Source: Taiwanofungus camphoratus
Lineage: Eukaryota > Basidiomycota > Agaricomycetes > Polyporales > Taiwanofungaceae
Direction: 5' to 3'
Assembly (NCBI GenBank): GCA_003999685.1
Contig: CP021222.1
Location: 1,612,001 to 1,676,000, forward strand
DNA: 64,000 nt
Shown piece after piece: positions 46,586 to 58,737 of the stretch. The translations under genes and the position numbers were made by a program. A model generated the notes under the pieces. That model did not search any database, was not told the origin of the DNA, and worked only from the letters and a program-made list of their open reading frames with translations. Within the stretch, counting starts at the first letter, position 1. Each line of letters starts with the position of its first letter.

Positions 46586-47272
46586 ACGGTTCTATGATGA
46601 GAATAAGGTCAAAGCTCTCCACACCTACCGCCGCATTGAGGAGTGCGTGGATTGCTTGATTTTGTATGTTTGCATTGAGTTGGAGTATTCGGATTGGTCT
46701 TGTGTTCGCTGTCTCACACATATTACCTCGTCGTCAGTGATCATCGGGTGTTGCGTTGCAGACCTGTTTGCCTGCCATGATCTCTTGATATTTGCTACTG
46801 CAGCTGCAAAGTTGCCGTCAGCTTCCTTTAGTGCACCTGCTTTCATTTCCATGTCCATCTCTGAGAATCGGAGGTCAAGGGAATGTAGTGTGTTAATCTG
46901 CTGTTCATCCTCCAGTTCTTGGAAGTGGTTCAGTTGCTGTTGTGAGTATTTACCTGTCTTACCGGGTATTCAGATTGTCATCTTTTCTTTTGTTCTTTCG
47001 TCTGTGCTTTCTGATGCCTTCTCTTTTCGATTCTGTTTGTTAGCTGTTACTGTGTTCCATTCGTTTGAGATCTTTGCTCCTCCCACTGATGGCTTCGTTG
47101 GTTGTGACTTTGGGATGCCCACTTTATGTGATCAAACTGGGCAGTTTCTAAAGTTAGCTGTATGGGGTCCTTTACATGCTACACAAACGTAGTCATGTTT
47201 GCACTTGTCTAGGTCCATTGCATTGTCGCCATATTCTGCTGTGCACTCTCGACATATATGGTCAGTCTCCAC
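46586..47272 (-). mobile_element. LINE segment 2: ORF1 zinc knuckles and start of endonuclease
   Basis: The minus strand encodes CCHC-type residues (HICRECTAEYGDNAMDLDKC, then YVCVACKGPHTANFRNCP), a Lys-rich C-terminus of ORF1, and the beginning of ORF2 with QSTHALLNA-like and ILIIEP motifs. Numerous stops, many of the type expected from C-to-T change. Confidence 0.75.
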
Positions 47273-49037
47273 TGATGAGTCCTGTAGCCTCCTGGGCCCC
47301 GAATCGCGATTTTAGGAGCTTTCTAATCCCCCAACCGACCATCCTAAGACTATTCTACAGCCTACAACAGGTGGGATAGGTTCCTATAATGTCCCTAACA
47401 ACTCCTTTCCTTCCTAAACCCTTCTAACACCCTACGAAGTCCTGCAAAGTCACACGAGGTGCTACGAGGTTTCGAACGCTAGCCACAAAGTCCCTAACTC
47501 CTGCTAAGTCCACTATCAGACACTGCCGGCCCTCCCATACTGTTCTATGGGATCTAGGTCCCAGCTACTACGTCACTCATCCTGGGCTTAGCTAAGAAGT
47601 CTTAGCTAAGTCTCTCCTAGCTCTTGTGATTGCAGCCACCTCCGATAGGCTCCAAAACGGTCCGAAGTTCTGGAGGCTGGACTTAGGAAGCCTTGCGCAC
47701 CCCATGGGCCTCAATCCTATGCCATAAGGTTCTCCTATGGCGCATCCATATGATCCTCTGCCCAGTTAGGACACCTCCTACCCCGATTAGGCCAAGTCCC
47801 ACTGCTAGAAAACTTTGTATGCTCCTAGCCCACTAAGATAGTTGATCACGGTGCATGGCTGCTCTCGGATAGTCATCCTGCCCTCATGAATGAACTTGGT
47901 CACCTTTCTACCATACGTAGTTCCCCTGTTTCAGTTCCTATTTAGTCCCTATCCTCCTTGTGTTCACTTCGGAGTCCATGCACTGTAGTACACATTTCGG
48001 ACTCGTAAGGATCACTTCGCGCAAGAATAGTTCACCTCACGCTCCCCTATTTAGTCAGAGGTAGTTTACTATGTACGAGAGAGACCCCTCAGTGCACACT
48101 TCTCCCTTTGGAATACAAGTTCCCCTGTAGCTCCGATCTCAGGAAAGTGCCGTGAGTACAACCTTAGGAACGGTCCTAAGGCCCCTAAGTCTCCACCCCA
48201 GCTCCGTTTCAGTACCTTTGGACTACGTCTATGCTCGCGATATATCTACGAACCACGTCTATGCTTCTCGAACTACGCACTACGATCCATGAAGTCGCCG
48301 TGACTTCGCACCCTTCAGCATCTCTTATAGCACCTATCCGGTGGGCCTCCACCTTAGTTATACCCTTAGGCTCACGTTGCGTCATCCCTACGTCCTACGA
48401 ATAGCCCTACGACTCTCTCATAGCCTTCATTTCAGGCTATAGTACATCTCTCTACGCCCTCGAACTCTCTGACCTACACCTCGAAGTCATCAGACACTTT
48501 GGAGCTTCCAGCAACCTCGTTCTCCCATTCCTATTCCAAGTATTAGCTCTCCGAACCATCTGACCTCTCCTACAGGTCTCCTATGCTAGCCAAACCTCGC
48601 CCACCTCGTTCTAACAAACCTCTAAGCCTTACGCCCTTTAGCTAACTCTAGCTAAAAGACTTCGCAGCAGTCTCGTACCCTCTGCTGCTTAGTTGAAACT
48701 ATAGTTTATTGGCTTATTGCTCCCTAACTCCATACAGCCTATGAAGTCAGCTCGTGCGATTTAGCTAAAACTTCAAAGGACTTCGCAGAACCTCAAAGGA
48801 CTTCACGCACTTCGGAGGGCCTCGCAAGGCCTTAGGGATCGTATAGCACTTAGGAACAAGATCCTGTTGTGCAGGACCCTTGACCCCTTACTCCTCCACT
48901 TACAAAAACAAGACATACAGGTTTCTCGGTATCATACAGGTTGTAGCTCCTCCCCTCACATCCCCACAGTTCACACACTACCTCCCAGCCACGTTGCAGA
49001 GCACTCCCTAGGTACCAGGGTCCCTTAGGTCGTATCA
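47273..49037 (+). repeat. Solo LTR of family A inside LINE ORF1 (1765 bp)
   Basis: TGATGAGTCCTGTAGCC to CGTATCA, in the orientation of the left Gypsy copy. The 4-bp flanks are ccac (47269-47272) and ctgc (49038-49041). They can be derived from one target, GCGG on the LINE strand, by one CpG transition in each copy. It splits the zinc-knuckle region of LINE ORF1. Confidence 0.85.
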
Positions 49038-50700
49038 CTGCGTGCTCACCTGTGCACAGGCAGCAGATTGTACGGTTTTTGCATCTGCCACCCGAGTGGT
49101 CGTACTCCCAGCAGTTGTTGCACTGGAGCACAGGGGGACGGTCAGCATATCTCTGTACTTCTGTGAACCTTCCTGTGATGGCAAGGTTCTTGAGTCTCTT
49201 GACCAGGTGTTCTGCATCGTCTTGGTTTGCTAATGCAATAACTACTGACGAATAGAATAGTGTCTTGAGGTCTGAAAGATGTCACATCCATCTCGGGAGC
49301 TGGAGGATCTCCATTCTTGCATAGTCCGGGTTATTGTCCACAAGCTCTTGATGTATTTCTTCCGGTGTGGGTATGTCGTGTGTGTTTTGATTCCATGTGC
49401 TTACCTCATTCACCTGTACTTTGTACCATGGGCGGTCTGCTCTGACTTGTGTTGCTCGGTCTCTGGCTATCAAATCTGTGAATCTATCAGCAAAGGGGAT
49501 CAGTTCTGTTGCCCGCTGGTCAGCACGTACAAAGACTATACAGTTATTCTGGGGATTATACTTTATATTTACCACTCATAAGTGTTTGCTGTCTTCATGT
49601 TTCTGTAACCGTTTGTTGATATCTTGAACTATGATTGCTTCTTTGGGCCTTTTGCCCTCTGATAGGCCGTCTTGTATTTCTACAATGAGGTGCGATGGGT
49701 GGTGGGCTGCAAGTGGGTTTGTCGGAAGGATTTTGCCCTTCGACAACTCCGCTGTCGCATTCCGGGGTTTTGGAATTATTGGTCTGGCAGTCGCTCAAGT
49801 GTTAGCTATCTTTGGTGAGTCACTCACTGTTTGAGCTGGTCTCTTTGTTTTGGTCGCCTCTGTCCCCAATGCTCCCTTTCTGTTGTCGCCTAGGTGCTTG
49901 TTCGTCACTTCTCCCTGGGCAAGTCTTGGTGCCAGGATTGGTAATTGCATTTCGATCTGGTCCATTCTCGTTGTGAGCTTTACAAGTGATGCTGTGATTT
50001 GTGCCAGGTGCTCCGTTCCTGTACTTGTCCCCTTTTTTGGGTTTTTCTCACTGACCTTTTGCGTTTGTTGTCTTAGTGGGCCTGTACCAGTAAGGTTATC
50101 TATTCCTGGAGTCAGCCTCTGTGCAATTATGGTTGCCTTCTCGAGAATTGACGGTGTGAACTCAGTGTGGCTCGACATTTGCCCCAGAATCTCTGCTGCT
50201 CTTTCTATTGCCTCTTCTAGGTCTTTCATTGTGCTCTTTCTGGTCTCTCTTCTCTCTATCTCTGTTATCATCTCCATCGCTTGTTATGCTTCTCTTCTGG
50301 TGTCAAATATGTCCATGCCGATGCTGACATCAGTAGGTCCCTCATATGATACTATGCTCACATTGTCTCTTTCAGGCCCCTGTGTTTTTCTGGTGTTGTT
50401 ATCTTCTCCTGATATTATTATTCCTTCCATGCTCCCCTCATGTCTGGGTTTTGTAGGGGTTCTAGATAGTCTCTCTCTAATCCTCTTGGTTATTGTCTGT
50501 TTTTTCGGGGTACTCGGTGTGGTCACTGCATTTTCAGCTTCCATTCTTGTTGTCCCTTTTTCTACTATACTCTTTACACTCTCATTTGCTTTTTTGGGGT
50601 ACAAACTAGGTCCGTGTCCCTGTTGGCCTATGGCCTTGTCCTTAGGCATGCTTATTCAACTGTGATACCATCTTTCTGCTTTTCTAAGCATGGGAAAAAG
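49038..50700 (-). mobile_element. LINE segment 1: ORF1 (Gag-like) N-terminal part
   Basis: The minus strand opens at about 50649 (MPKDKAIGQQGHGPSLY). ORF1 is Lys/Thr/Glu-rich with a coiled-coil stretch (MKDLEEAIERAAEILGQ). Downstream come a conserved-looking domain (RADQRATELIPFADRFTDLI) and the first zinc knuckle (CNNCWEYDHSGGRCKNRTIC) near 49120-49060, where the LTR cuts in. In-frame stops occur at 50284 and in the later parts. The exact LINE 5' end is not determined; 50700 is approximate. Confidence 0.75.
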
Positions 50701-52045
50701 ACAGCCATTGGTGGTAGCAACCAGAGGAGCAGTTCCTCATCTGCGACATGACGGGGTCAGCACAATGTTCGCGGCTTGAATGAAGGTATTGTACTCACCA
50801 GAAATGTCAAGATATTTGATAGAGTCAGCACTACCAAAATCCTGAAATACACGATGCCTACAATGACACAGTGTCAGGCGTGGAACATAGTCAAATTCCA
50901 ATGGAGTTCACGATCATTTTACCACCCCAAAGCATGATCTAAAATAAAGCTCCTTCCAAGCTGCGGTCGATCCGCAAGAAAGGACTATATCGAACAGTAC
51001 TTGACCCAGCAATGATTGATAGTGATTGGCAAAAAATAGGATAGGAACCCATGAGGACTGACAATTGTTTCAGAAATTCTCTCTACCCCTATGGTGACGG
51101 CGAGAGCATAATCATAATATGTACAGTCCTGCTGCAGCCGATTTCTTATTGTGCCAATTCTTTGGAGGAAAAAAAAATTGTGCCATGTACTCCACACAAT
51201 GAGTGAGAGAGAGATAAGAACTCACCTGTATTTTATTTTATAGATGCTACATATTGTATAACTGATGAGCCAAAGACAAGAGATGTGTTTTAGACTTACG
51301 TTTTCTGGTCATCACCTCCCAGTTGCACTGTATTCATTGCAGTTCTCACTTGCTACTGAAACATTCGGAAAGACCAAAAGACCAAAATATGTGGAAGGAG
51401 TACAACTGTGCTTATCTACGCAAATTATGGACGTCCATAGGGGAAATGCATGGCCTCGACTATTTATTGCATATGGACACGTTGATTGAGATGGCTGACG
51501 TCTTTGATTCAAGAGTTCTGCCAAAGTATCACATGTCACTTTTTGGACCATCCAAGTTTCTGTGTTCACCACTGACACTTCAAGGTCTCATGCTAGAGAG
51601 CACTGTCGTTGCAGGGTGGCATTCTTAATTCTCAGTGTGGAGGTGACTGGACATGCATGGAAATTCATACCACTGAGTAAAAACAACCAGTTGTGCTACT
51701 CAAAAATATGTAAAATCTTACTGTTTTGGGGAAATCACCAAAGTATTCCAATATTACAGGCATTTTTCCGAGCAGAGACGAATATCGATTCAAGATGAAT
51801 AAAGCTGAAACCCAAGATCATGGTCTGCACATCCAGAATCTCTCAAATTCCATATCAACTTCAGGAAAAATGCAGGTAACTATGTAGCTGGATTTGCTAC
51901 ATCCCCAATCTATAGTACTATATAGTGCTACAGATTTGGTTGTAGTTGCCGTAGCATCAGGAGCTTCCCTGATTTTTTTCTGATGAAGATTTAGAACGTA
52001 GTCATAGTATAGTATACCTGGATCGCGTTGAATGGTGATCATGGG
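50701..52045 (-). pseudogene. DUF6533 copy 2, 5' part, interrupted
   Basis: The minus strand encodes ILYYDYVLNL (about 52010-51985), then after an extra about 130 bp MEFERFWMCRP and SALFILNRYSSLLGKMPVIL (about 51855-51750), the same two blocks that are contiguous in copy 1 (YYDYILTLPMELERFW). A stop follows MCRP. Later exons are not recognisable between 51.7 and 50.7 kb; the matching C-terminal exon lies at 16.6 kb beyond the retroelement nest. Confidence 0.65.
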
Positions 52046-52950
52046 GTGTACTTCAAATACTATGGTTGAATTAACACACTAAATGCAACAAGGGAACAAT
52101 AACGATTGATCAGCGCACCGTAAAGCCCATGCCGTATAGTATAAGTCGATAAACCATGTTGAATATCATGACAATGAACGTACAATTCTCGTACAATCTA
52201 TGGGGATCCATTGCGCCTACAATGCAAATGGGGAAGATGAGGGGATCAAAAGCTGTAGGATGTGGGCAGAGGACAACATTCTGCTTTGTCTTTCATTATA
52301 TCCGCGGTAACGTCGGATCCAACCCAGCTGCTGTCAGTTCCTCAAGTATTTGCACTTACGAATATGGTGGAAAAATGCTTCCTGAGGACTCTATTCTGAT
52401 CTGGCCGGCTCATTCGCAATTGGAGCGGCTTCATCAGCGCTCGTTAACTGGAATGATGCTTTCCCAAGCATACTTGGTAGCCTCGGGCATGCGCGGATCC
52501 TTCATTTGTAGCAGTGATATGAGTCGTAAGATTAAATAAGACATCGGAGTCATCAATAATAAGCCAAGAGAAGCCTGAACTTGACCTGTGCATGAAGGAG
52601 TGAACTGGAAGTGTGCAGGCGAAGATGAACTCGTAACTGTTCAAGGAAGTACACTCCTTATTCTTATAGCAAACCACTGCCACGTTCTGATAAAAGTGCT
52701 GTGTCACATGTTGCCTGCGTCTTTGCTACACAATTGCCGGGATTGTAGTGGGCGTTCTTGGATAGATATTACACCACGAAAGAGTGTGGTGCTGCGTGCA
52801 GGCGTTGGAAATGCATGAGTGCTGTATGAGGCAGCTGAACCCCAAACATCTGGGACCGAGTGAACGCTCTCACAATACATGACCGCGTATTAGATTACAA
52901 GTGCACGTACATATACAGTGATCGAGACAATACACGTTCTGTCGGAACTC
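52046..52950. other. Intergenic, nothing recognised
   Basis: Open frames exist at 52156-52539 (+) and 52444-52707 (-), but neither shows family motifs or a splice structure. The region would include the 3' UTR of the Gyp7-like gene. Confidence 0.4.
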
Positions 52951-55900
52951 TTACCGTCGCCCTGGAGGCAGCAGACTTCTCAGTTCCTCGCTCAGCAGCG
53001 GTCTTGCTGAAGTAGGTCGGTCGTCCCTATGACCTGTGGTTTCGCCAGTATGCACTCGTCTCCATACTTGGCCAGCATGTGATACATTTTCCTCCGCCAC
53101 ACGCCGATCCATGTCGGCTACCAGCTGAGTAAACGATAGGAAAAGAACTTCCGCTTGCGCCAGGGTGGTATCCAGTTCGATGGTCATACTGAGCTCGTTG
53201 CAATACTGGAAGAAAGGTCTGCTCTCGAGCATATTAATGAAGAAAGGCCTGAAAAGTACCTTCAGAATTTCATCAAACTGTGTTCAAAGGTGAGACCATG
53301 TTCATTTCTTTAGGATTATCATCATACCTCAACTAGATATCGCAAAATCACTTCTCTATGTGACTCTAGTATTGCGAGAGCCACGAAGAGTACAAAGTCA
53401 TTGCTGTAATAGTCGGTCCACAAGACTTCCCAAAGACGCAGGACATCTTCGAAAGGGAACTCCCGTTTGAAGTGGATGAGTACCCATCTAGGCGTATTCT
53501 CAGCATTGGCATGACAGTCAGCAGCATGAAACAGATACCGGAAGCAAAAAAAGAGGTTCAAGGCATCAGTTTTCTCTGAAATGGTAACATCAACGACCAC
53601 TTTATAGACAGCTCCGAATCGGAAATACCTAAATGCCGATATAACTCCGGATCCATGACGGAAATCAGCTGTTGCAACGTTAACAGCTGCTTCTTCATAC
53701 CGCTCTGGTCTCGCAGGAAATTTTGTTTCTGTATAAGGATATTTGAACAGTCCGATCCATCAATGAAGCGGTAATACCAACCATACGATTCATGATTTCA
53801 ACGAAGCACCAAAATGTCAATTCTTCATCACCGCCCATCACCACATAAACAGGCGCACAAAGATCCGACATGCCCTGAACGTAGCCTTCGTCGTTTCAAA
53901 ATTAGCATTTAATGACTAACGCTGGCGGTTCGGTGGACTATAAATACGCACCCAGTTCTTTCTCATAGAAGTTATATGTCAACAATATTGCAGCGAGCTG
54001 CTCGATGTGCTCATTTGTCGGTGCCTGAGCTCCAATGTCGCACATCTGTGGCGACATTGTGGAATAGCGCATGTGCATGCCCTTTTCGTCTTCCGTGTTC
54101 TCACTCACAGGCGTCGATCCCGCAAATAGGGGCTGAGAACGGTCCGTACGACGACAATCCACGTCTATGCGATGTCTTTCCTGCAGAGATAAACCCATGT
54201 TTTCACGCATACGAAGCAGAATTGAAGAGCTTAGACAAACCTCCAGTATATCCGGTCGATCAAATACTTCCGCTACGCCGCACCATTCGTCCTTGATCGA
54301 ACGATATTGCTTGCTGGTGACGAAGTCAGAATAGCCACGCGATCAGAACGACCAGTAGAAATACCATTTCGTTTGCCAACGCAGTTCCCGCTCAATACTA
54401 TCGGCATTCCAGTCGTACACTCCTAGAAGAAATGGCCATATTTCTTTTCTTAGATTGCCGACAGCACTAATTCCTCTTCTGAAAATCGCATGCCTCATCT
54501 CCTCGATCCCCACCTTAGGTGTACCATCTTCTCCGAACCAGCCCTTCCACATCTTCTCATCCACAGGATGCTGAGGCTCTCTGGTACTCTTCGGAGTAGG
54601 CAAATTCGACGTTGACTGTAGTAACTCGAAAATCCCCAGCGATGATGATTCTTCGGCAAGTTCGGACGAAGATGGCAGTGTCTGCGCTTCTCGCCGTCGA
54701 GCACGCTCGCCTTCTTCGGCTACGATGCGTGCCCAACGCGCAAGGTAAACTCTCGCACTCTCGAATTCACCGACGCCACCTTTTTCTACCCAGCTGCCCC
54801 ACTCCCACTCACCGTTAGCATTAACGAGGCTCTTCACTGGATCTGGAAGATGTGGTACAATGGGTTTTGCTAGCGGATGCGAGAGAATTTGCTGCGCTGC
54901 ATGCGTTGCATGACGTGTTATCTGCGAAAATGACTGCAGTAGCGCCATGCGGGCCTGTGAAGGTGAATTCGACGAGGATACTGGAGACAGCGAACGGTGC
55001 AGTATAGACGAGCGAGTAGAATATGGATTTGGAGGTTGTGAGGAGAGCGGTCGGGGCCGACGGTGAGCGGGAATAGGAGAATGGGAATTAGTGTACGAAG
55101 ACTGTGCAAGGATGTCGTCAACTGCAGTATCTGAAAAAAGCTGGGTCGAATGCGTTTCAATGTCTTCCCGAGAAGGATCTACTAGATAAAGGTTAGGCTG
55201 CAAGGTGGAACGAAGGATGTGAGCATAATATCGCAATCGTGCAAGCAAGTCCTCGCCGCCCCAAGAAGTGCCACTTTTAGGTGCAGGAGTAGTGTCAGAA
55301 GGAGGTGGTGGGTAAGACATGGTACCACTACGATTCTCAACTGGGGACTTCGGGGACATGGTGAAGGACCGAGATTCGTCATCATGGAAATAAAGCGTGG
55401 AGAGTGTAGACCCGCTGATCAGGTTGACAGCGATGGATCCATCTGAACAAGATTGAGACGTGGTAAGTAGTCTAGATGATATGATCCATATGACGCAGTC
55501 ATGAACATGTAGACTTCTAGAGGTACTTACACCATGACGAGAGCGAAGGTGGATGTACAATCAAGGAATAGATTGAGGTTAGTGGTACAGAGAAAGCGTA
55601 TGACTCCGGGCGCTGTATTGGGAGGTCAATGAGGACCGCATCTGCAGGAAATAAGCTTAGAAAAAGATTCATCACGAAGCTATGGGAACAGACCATCATC
55701 CTCATCTTCAATTGCTGCATGCTCTTCAATCTTGGTGAACTTGTCCCACTCGCTTTGCCCCTTTTCATTCAACAACCTCTCAGGGATCCAGGCAAGCAAG
55801 TACGTAGGATTTGTAGTCTCCTGGGCAAATTGTGTGAAATCAGTACGCTAGACATATAAACGGCACTAACTCGTTTCACGAGTGCTACGAAGCCAGGTAT

Positions 55901-56047
55901 ATTGTCTCTTGCGTAAGCCGTTGGATTGACATACACCTTCGATTTGCTGTAGATCAGCCTGCACCTGCCTTCTTCGTGACTGTCAGAGTCTCCCGAGGGA
56001 GAATGTGGGTGCTCAGGACGCAAAGATGCGCGTTTAATCTCCACCAT
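52951..56047 (-). CDS. GYP7: TBC-domain Rab GTPase-activating protein, Gyp7/TBC1D15 type
   Basis: Eleven exons, complement(52951..53205, 53260..53277, 53328..53487, 53540..53576, 53629..53728, 53782..53885, 53952..54313, 54365..55442, 55531..55641, 55694..55820, 55871..56047), give 842 aa with all phases consistent. Gyp7 stimulates GTP hydrolysis on Ypt7/Rab7-like GTPases at vacuole and endosome membranes. The N-terminal Gyp7 region (RLIYSKSKVYVNPTAYARDN) precedes a Ser/Pro-rich linker. The TBC domain holds the arginine finger (IDVDCRRTDR) and the glutamine finger (YVQGMSDLCAPVY), both intact, then FCFRWVLIHFKREFPFEDVL. One exon is only 18 nt (53260-53277, FDEILK). Confidence 0.9.
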
Positions 56048-56459
56048 GTCGGAGTCAACCTAGAACGAGGAGGTCGGTCAGTCGAGAGTGATTCTAGTAA
56101 GCAAGCGAATCCAGACTTGACTGACAGATAGCGTAGATAAAGAACCGTCGAAAGCTGGAGGATGAGGGGAACCACTCATCAGTTGAACATGTGCTCGGGT
56201 CTGGCTTTATGTGGTTGAACTGTGCAGCGCTGCGGTACTGCGAGCGTCTAAGGGCAGTGGGCCGCTTGAGCGGCGCGTCATCCCACGTGCTGATTTCACG
56301 TGACCGCAGCATCTCAGTCATCCGTTTTTGGCAAGTCTGCAAATATTTGCAAACAGAAAAGTCACAACTGTACAGTTCCTAACCTTGCGTCCCCACTCTA
56401 CTCGCCGTGCACCGCGTTCTCCGACTGGCCCAACAGAATACACCACGCCATAATACATT
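56048..56459. promoter_or_regulatory. Shared upstream region of GYP7 and RPS21
   Basis: A 412-bp divergent promoter region. Two cacgtg E-box-like hexamers are seen near 56284 and 56297. No TATA box was found near the RPS21 start. Confidence 0.45.
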
Positions 56460-56902
56460 ATGGAAAACGATCAGGTGTGTCCCAATGCTGTGAGAAGTGC
56501 CAGGGAGAAAAATTGAGCTACTTGGCGCTCTAGGGTGTCCTTGTCGACCTCTACGTCCCTCGCAAGTGCGCGGCGACTAGTACGTGCATGATATGAAATC
56601 TGCACCATCTTATTGACTGGACTGCTATCTGTACAGACCGACTCATTACGGCTAAGGACCATGCTTCGGTGCAGATCAGCGTTGTCGATGTGGATGCCGA
56701 CGGCCGGGCTCTGCCCACCTCCACGACTTTTGCACTCTGTGGACAGGTCCGAGCAATGGGAGAGAGCGATGACTCTATCAACCGACTTGCAACCAAGGCA
56801 GGATGTTCGTCTTCCTGTCAAATCTACCTGCTTCCCGCCCTGGTACTAAATCTGATCTTCTTTTATGCAGTGCTCCGGAATGTATGGTCGTACCAAAAGT
56901 GA
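56460..56902 (+). CDS. RPS21: 40S ribosomal protein S21 (eS21)
   Basis: Four exons (56460..56474, 56534..56579, 56637..56804, 56871..56902) give 86 aa, the usual length. The order is [49 protein letters not shown] and [10 protein letters not shown], which is eS21 throughout. The first exon is 15 nt, just MENDQ, a common arrangement in fungal ribosomal protein genes with an intron close to the start. It functions in the small subunit and late 18S rRNA maturation. Confidence 0.95.
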
Positions 56903-57196
56903 TCATTGATTTGACCGGAGTTTTGGATTGTCCTGTATCACTTCTTTATCACTTTCTGGCTGCAACTTCTCGCTCGCTGTGATATATTCTCGTCACTGTC
57001 TCCAACTGCCGTCATGATGCACACCACGTCCTAGTGTATAGTACTCGTAAGAAAATGCTGACAGGCATGAAACTTGCACATGTCCCTGAAAGCCCATCTT
57101 GTCCGAGGACTCAGAACAGCGCTTCTGACACCTGCAATATGAGTCACTCTTAAAAACCGCGCCAAGCTTTCCTTCGGCCCATAACAGTTTCCATGA

Positions 57197-58737
57197 TCAA
57201 AGCAAGACATCGTCTGGATCTGATGCTCTTTGGCCACTGTCATCCTTCCACAGTTCATGACCGTGCGCATCTCTGGGTACAGTTTCCAGTGACAGCTCCT
57301 GGTTACTGTACCTCCGCTCTGCATCCAGCCGACCCGCCAGAGGGGCAGATGTAGAGCTCGAAGTACGGTGATGCGTTGGTAGGAGCTCTTCACGCTTGAT
57401 GCGTGGCGAGTAAGGGCGATGGCAGTACTCGGAAGCCAAGGGCGGATAGTATTGGCGATAGGAAATATATCCCGCCACAACGCCAAGGAGGGAGCCTGCG
57501 AAAACGTCCGTCGCGTGGTCTACAAGAGGAATAAGCGTTGGCGCTGCCTCAATCCAGGTAGAAATACAGCGCTTACGGCGATAATCCATGGTACGCGAGA
57601 TTGCTACTAGCGCTGCGGCAGCGAAGGGCGTAAGAGCCGCCCATACCTTTAGCTAGATCATCATCAGTGCCTCGAGTTGTCACTCGATGCAGACGAAACT
57701 CACCGCACAACCTCTATGGTCAAATAGGTGAAGCTTTCCAGATAAATAAAACGAAAAGAAACCGAGCCCTGCAAACGATGCTGAAACGAGTCCATGGGTG
57801 ATGTCATCTTGCAAAGACCGTCAGAATGCTTACAGCTGGAATGGCCGCTGGGAAAACTCCTCCATCCGTCGGTCATGATGTACTTGTCAGTCTGGGTACA
57901 GATTGCTGCTGTAGATAGTCCAAAGGGCGGGTCCACAGAGCCTGCCTTGGGTATACATCGCGCAATCAAGTCTACAAAAGCCCCATTGAGTGCCTATAAA
58001 GCATCGGACGATGTGGGTACATACCAGGCCGAGGCCGGCCCACTGTGATCTTAGCGAATTGAGTGACCGTGCCGGCCAATGCAAGGCTTAGAATGACTAT
58101 CACCGTGTCAATGGTTACGTCAAAACAAGTTATACATCTAACTGGGAGGGAAAGGTACGCACGGCCTAGAGTACTGTTATGGAGGTCCCACCAGGAGCGG
58201 AGGGTGAAGAAATTGATAACAGACTGGAGGACAAATGGAGCAATCCCGCAGATCATGTACAGCGCAACATCCTGTTGTTACTCGAATGGTAAAGATCGAC
58301 GGCTGGCTCGTACGAGACTGACTGATTACGCACGGGAACGCGTTCATGCACAGCATATCTGAAGGAGGCGGTGAGCTCAGACTGCCGTGTAACTAAGCTG
58401 TAATGACCTTACGGATGATACAGCCTATGTTCGCTTTGTGAACTGACTTGCTCGATATCACACGACTCGACAAGAACTCACGATGTATCTTCCAGAGAGA
58501 ACTGTCTCTTGAAACCAGGCACCTCATTAAGTGCTATAAAGAATATGCTAGAAAAATGCCACGCTCAGCATGGTACTGTACAAATCGTGTAGCACAAGCA
58601 TGGGTAGGTACCCCAGCACGATGGTGATAATCCTGTGGGTCATTGGAAATGGTCAACTCCAGCTCTACAATGATCGGCCAGAATTACCAGTCTGGCGCGT
58701 AAGTGAGAATCAACTGGCGTCTCCTCCTAGTGTCCAT
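57197..58737 (-). CDS. Lipid phosphate phosphatase, PAP2 superfamily (DPP1/LPP1-like)
   Basis: A many-exon gene of roughly 340 aa. The model starts MDTRRRRQLILTYAPDW (58737), followed by membrane helices (IITIVLGIFFIAL), KRQFSLEDTSYAVHERVP, a helix at MICGIAPFVLQSVINFF, and the three phosphatase signatures: KITVGRPRPDL, PSGHSSSSFAGLGF, and SRTMDYRHHATDVFAG (last motif joined across a short intron near 57480-57540). The hydrophilic C-terminal tail is Ser/Arg-rich. The enzyme should dephosphorylate diacylglycerol pyrophosphate, phosphatidate or related lipids at the ER or vacuole membrane. An in-frame Met farther upstream (58869) is possible, but the signature YAPDW normally lies near the N-terminus. 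Confidence 0.88.

Noticed and set aside
49850-50665. 271-aa open frame on the plus strand
   Set aside because: It lies opposite LINE ORF1, is very rich in Ser/Val/Leu as expected of the complement of a Lys/Thr/Glu-rich frame, and has no family motif.
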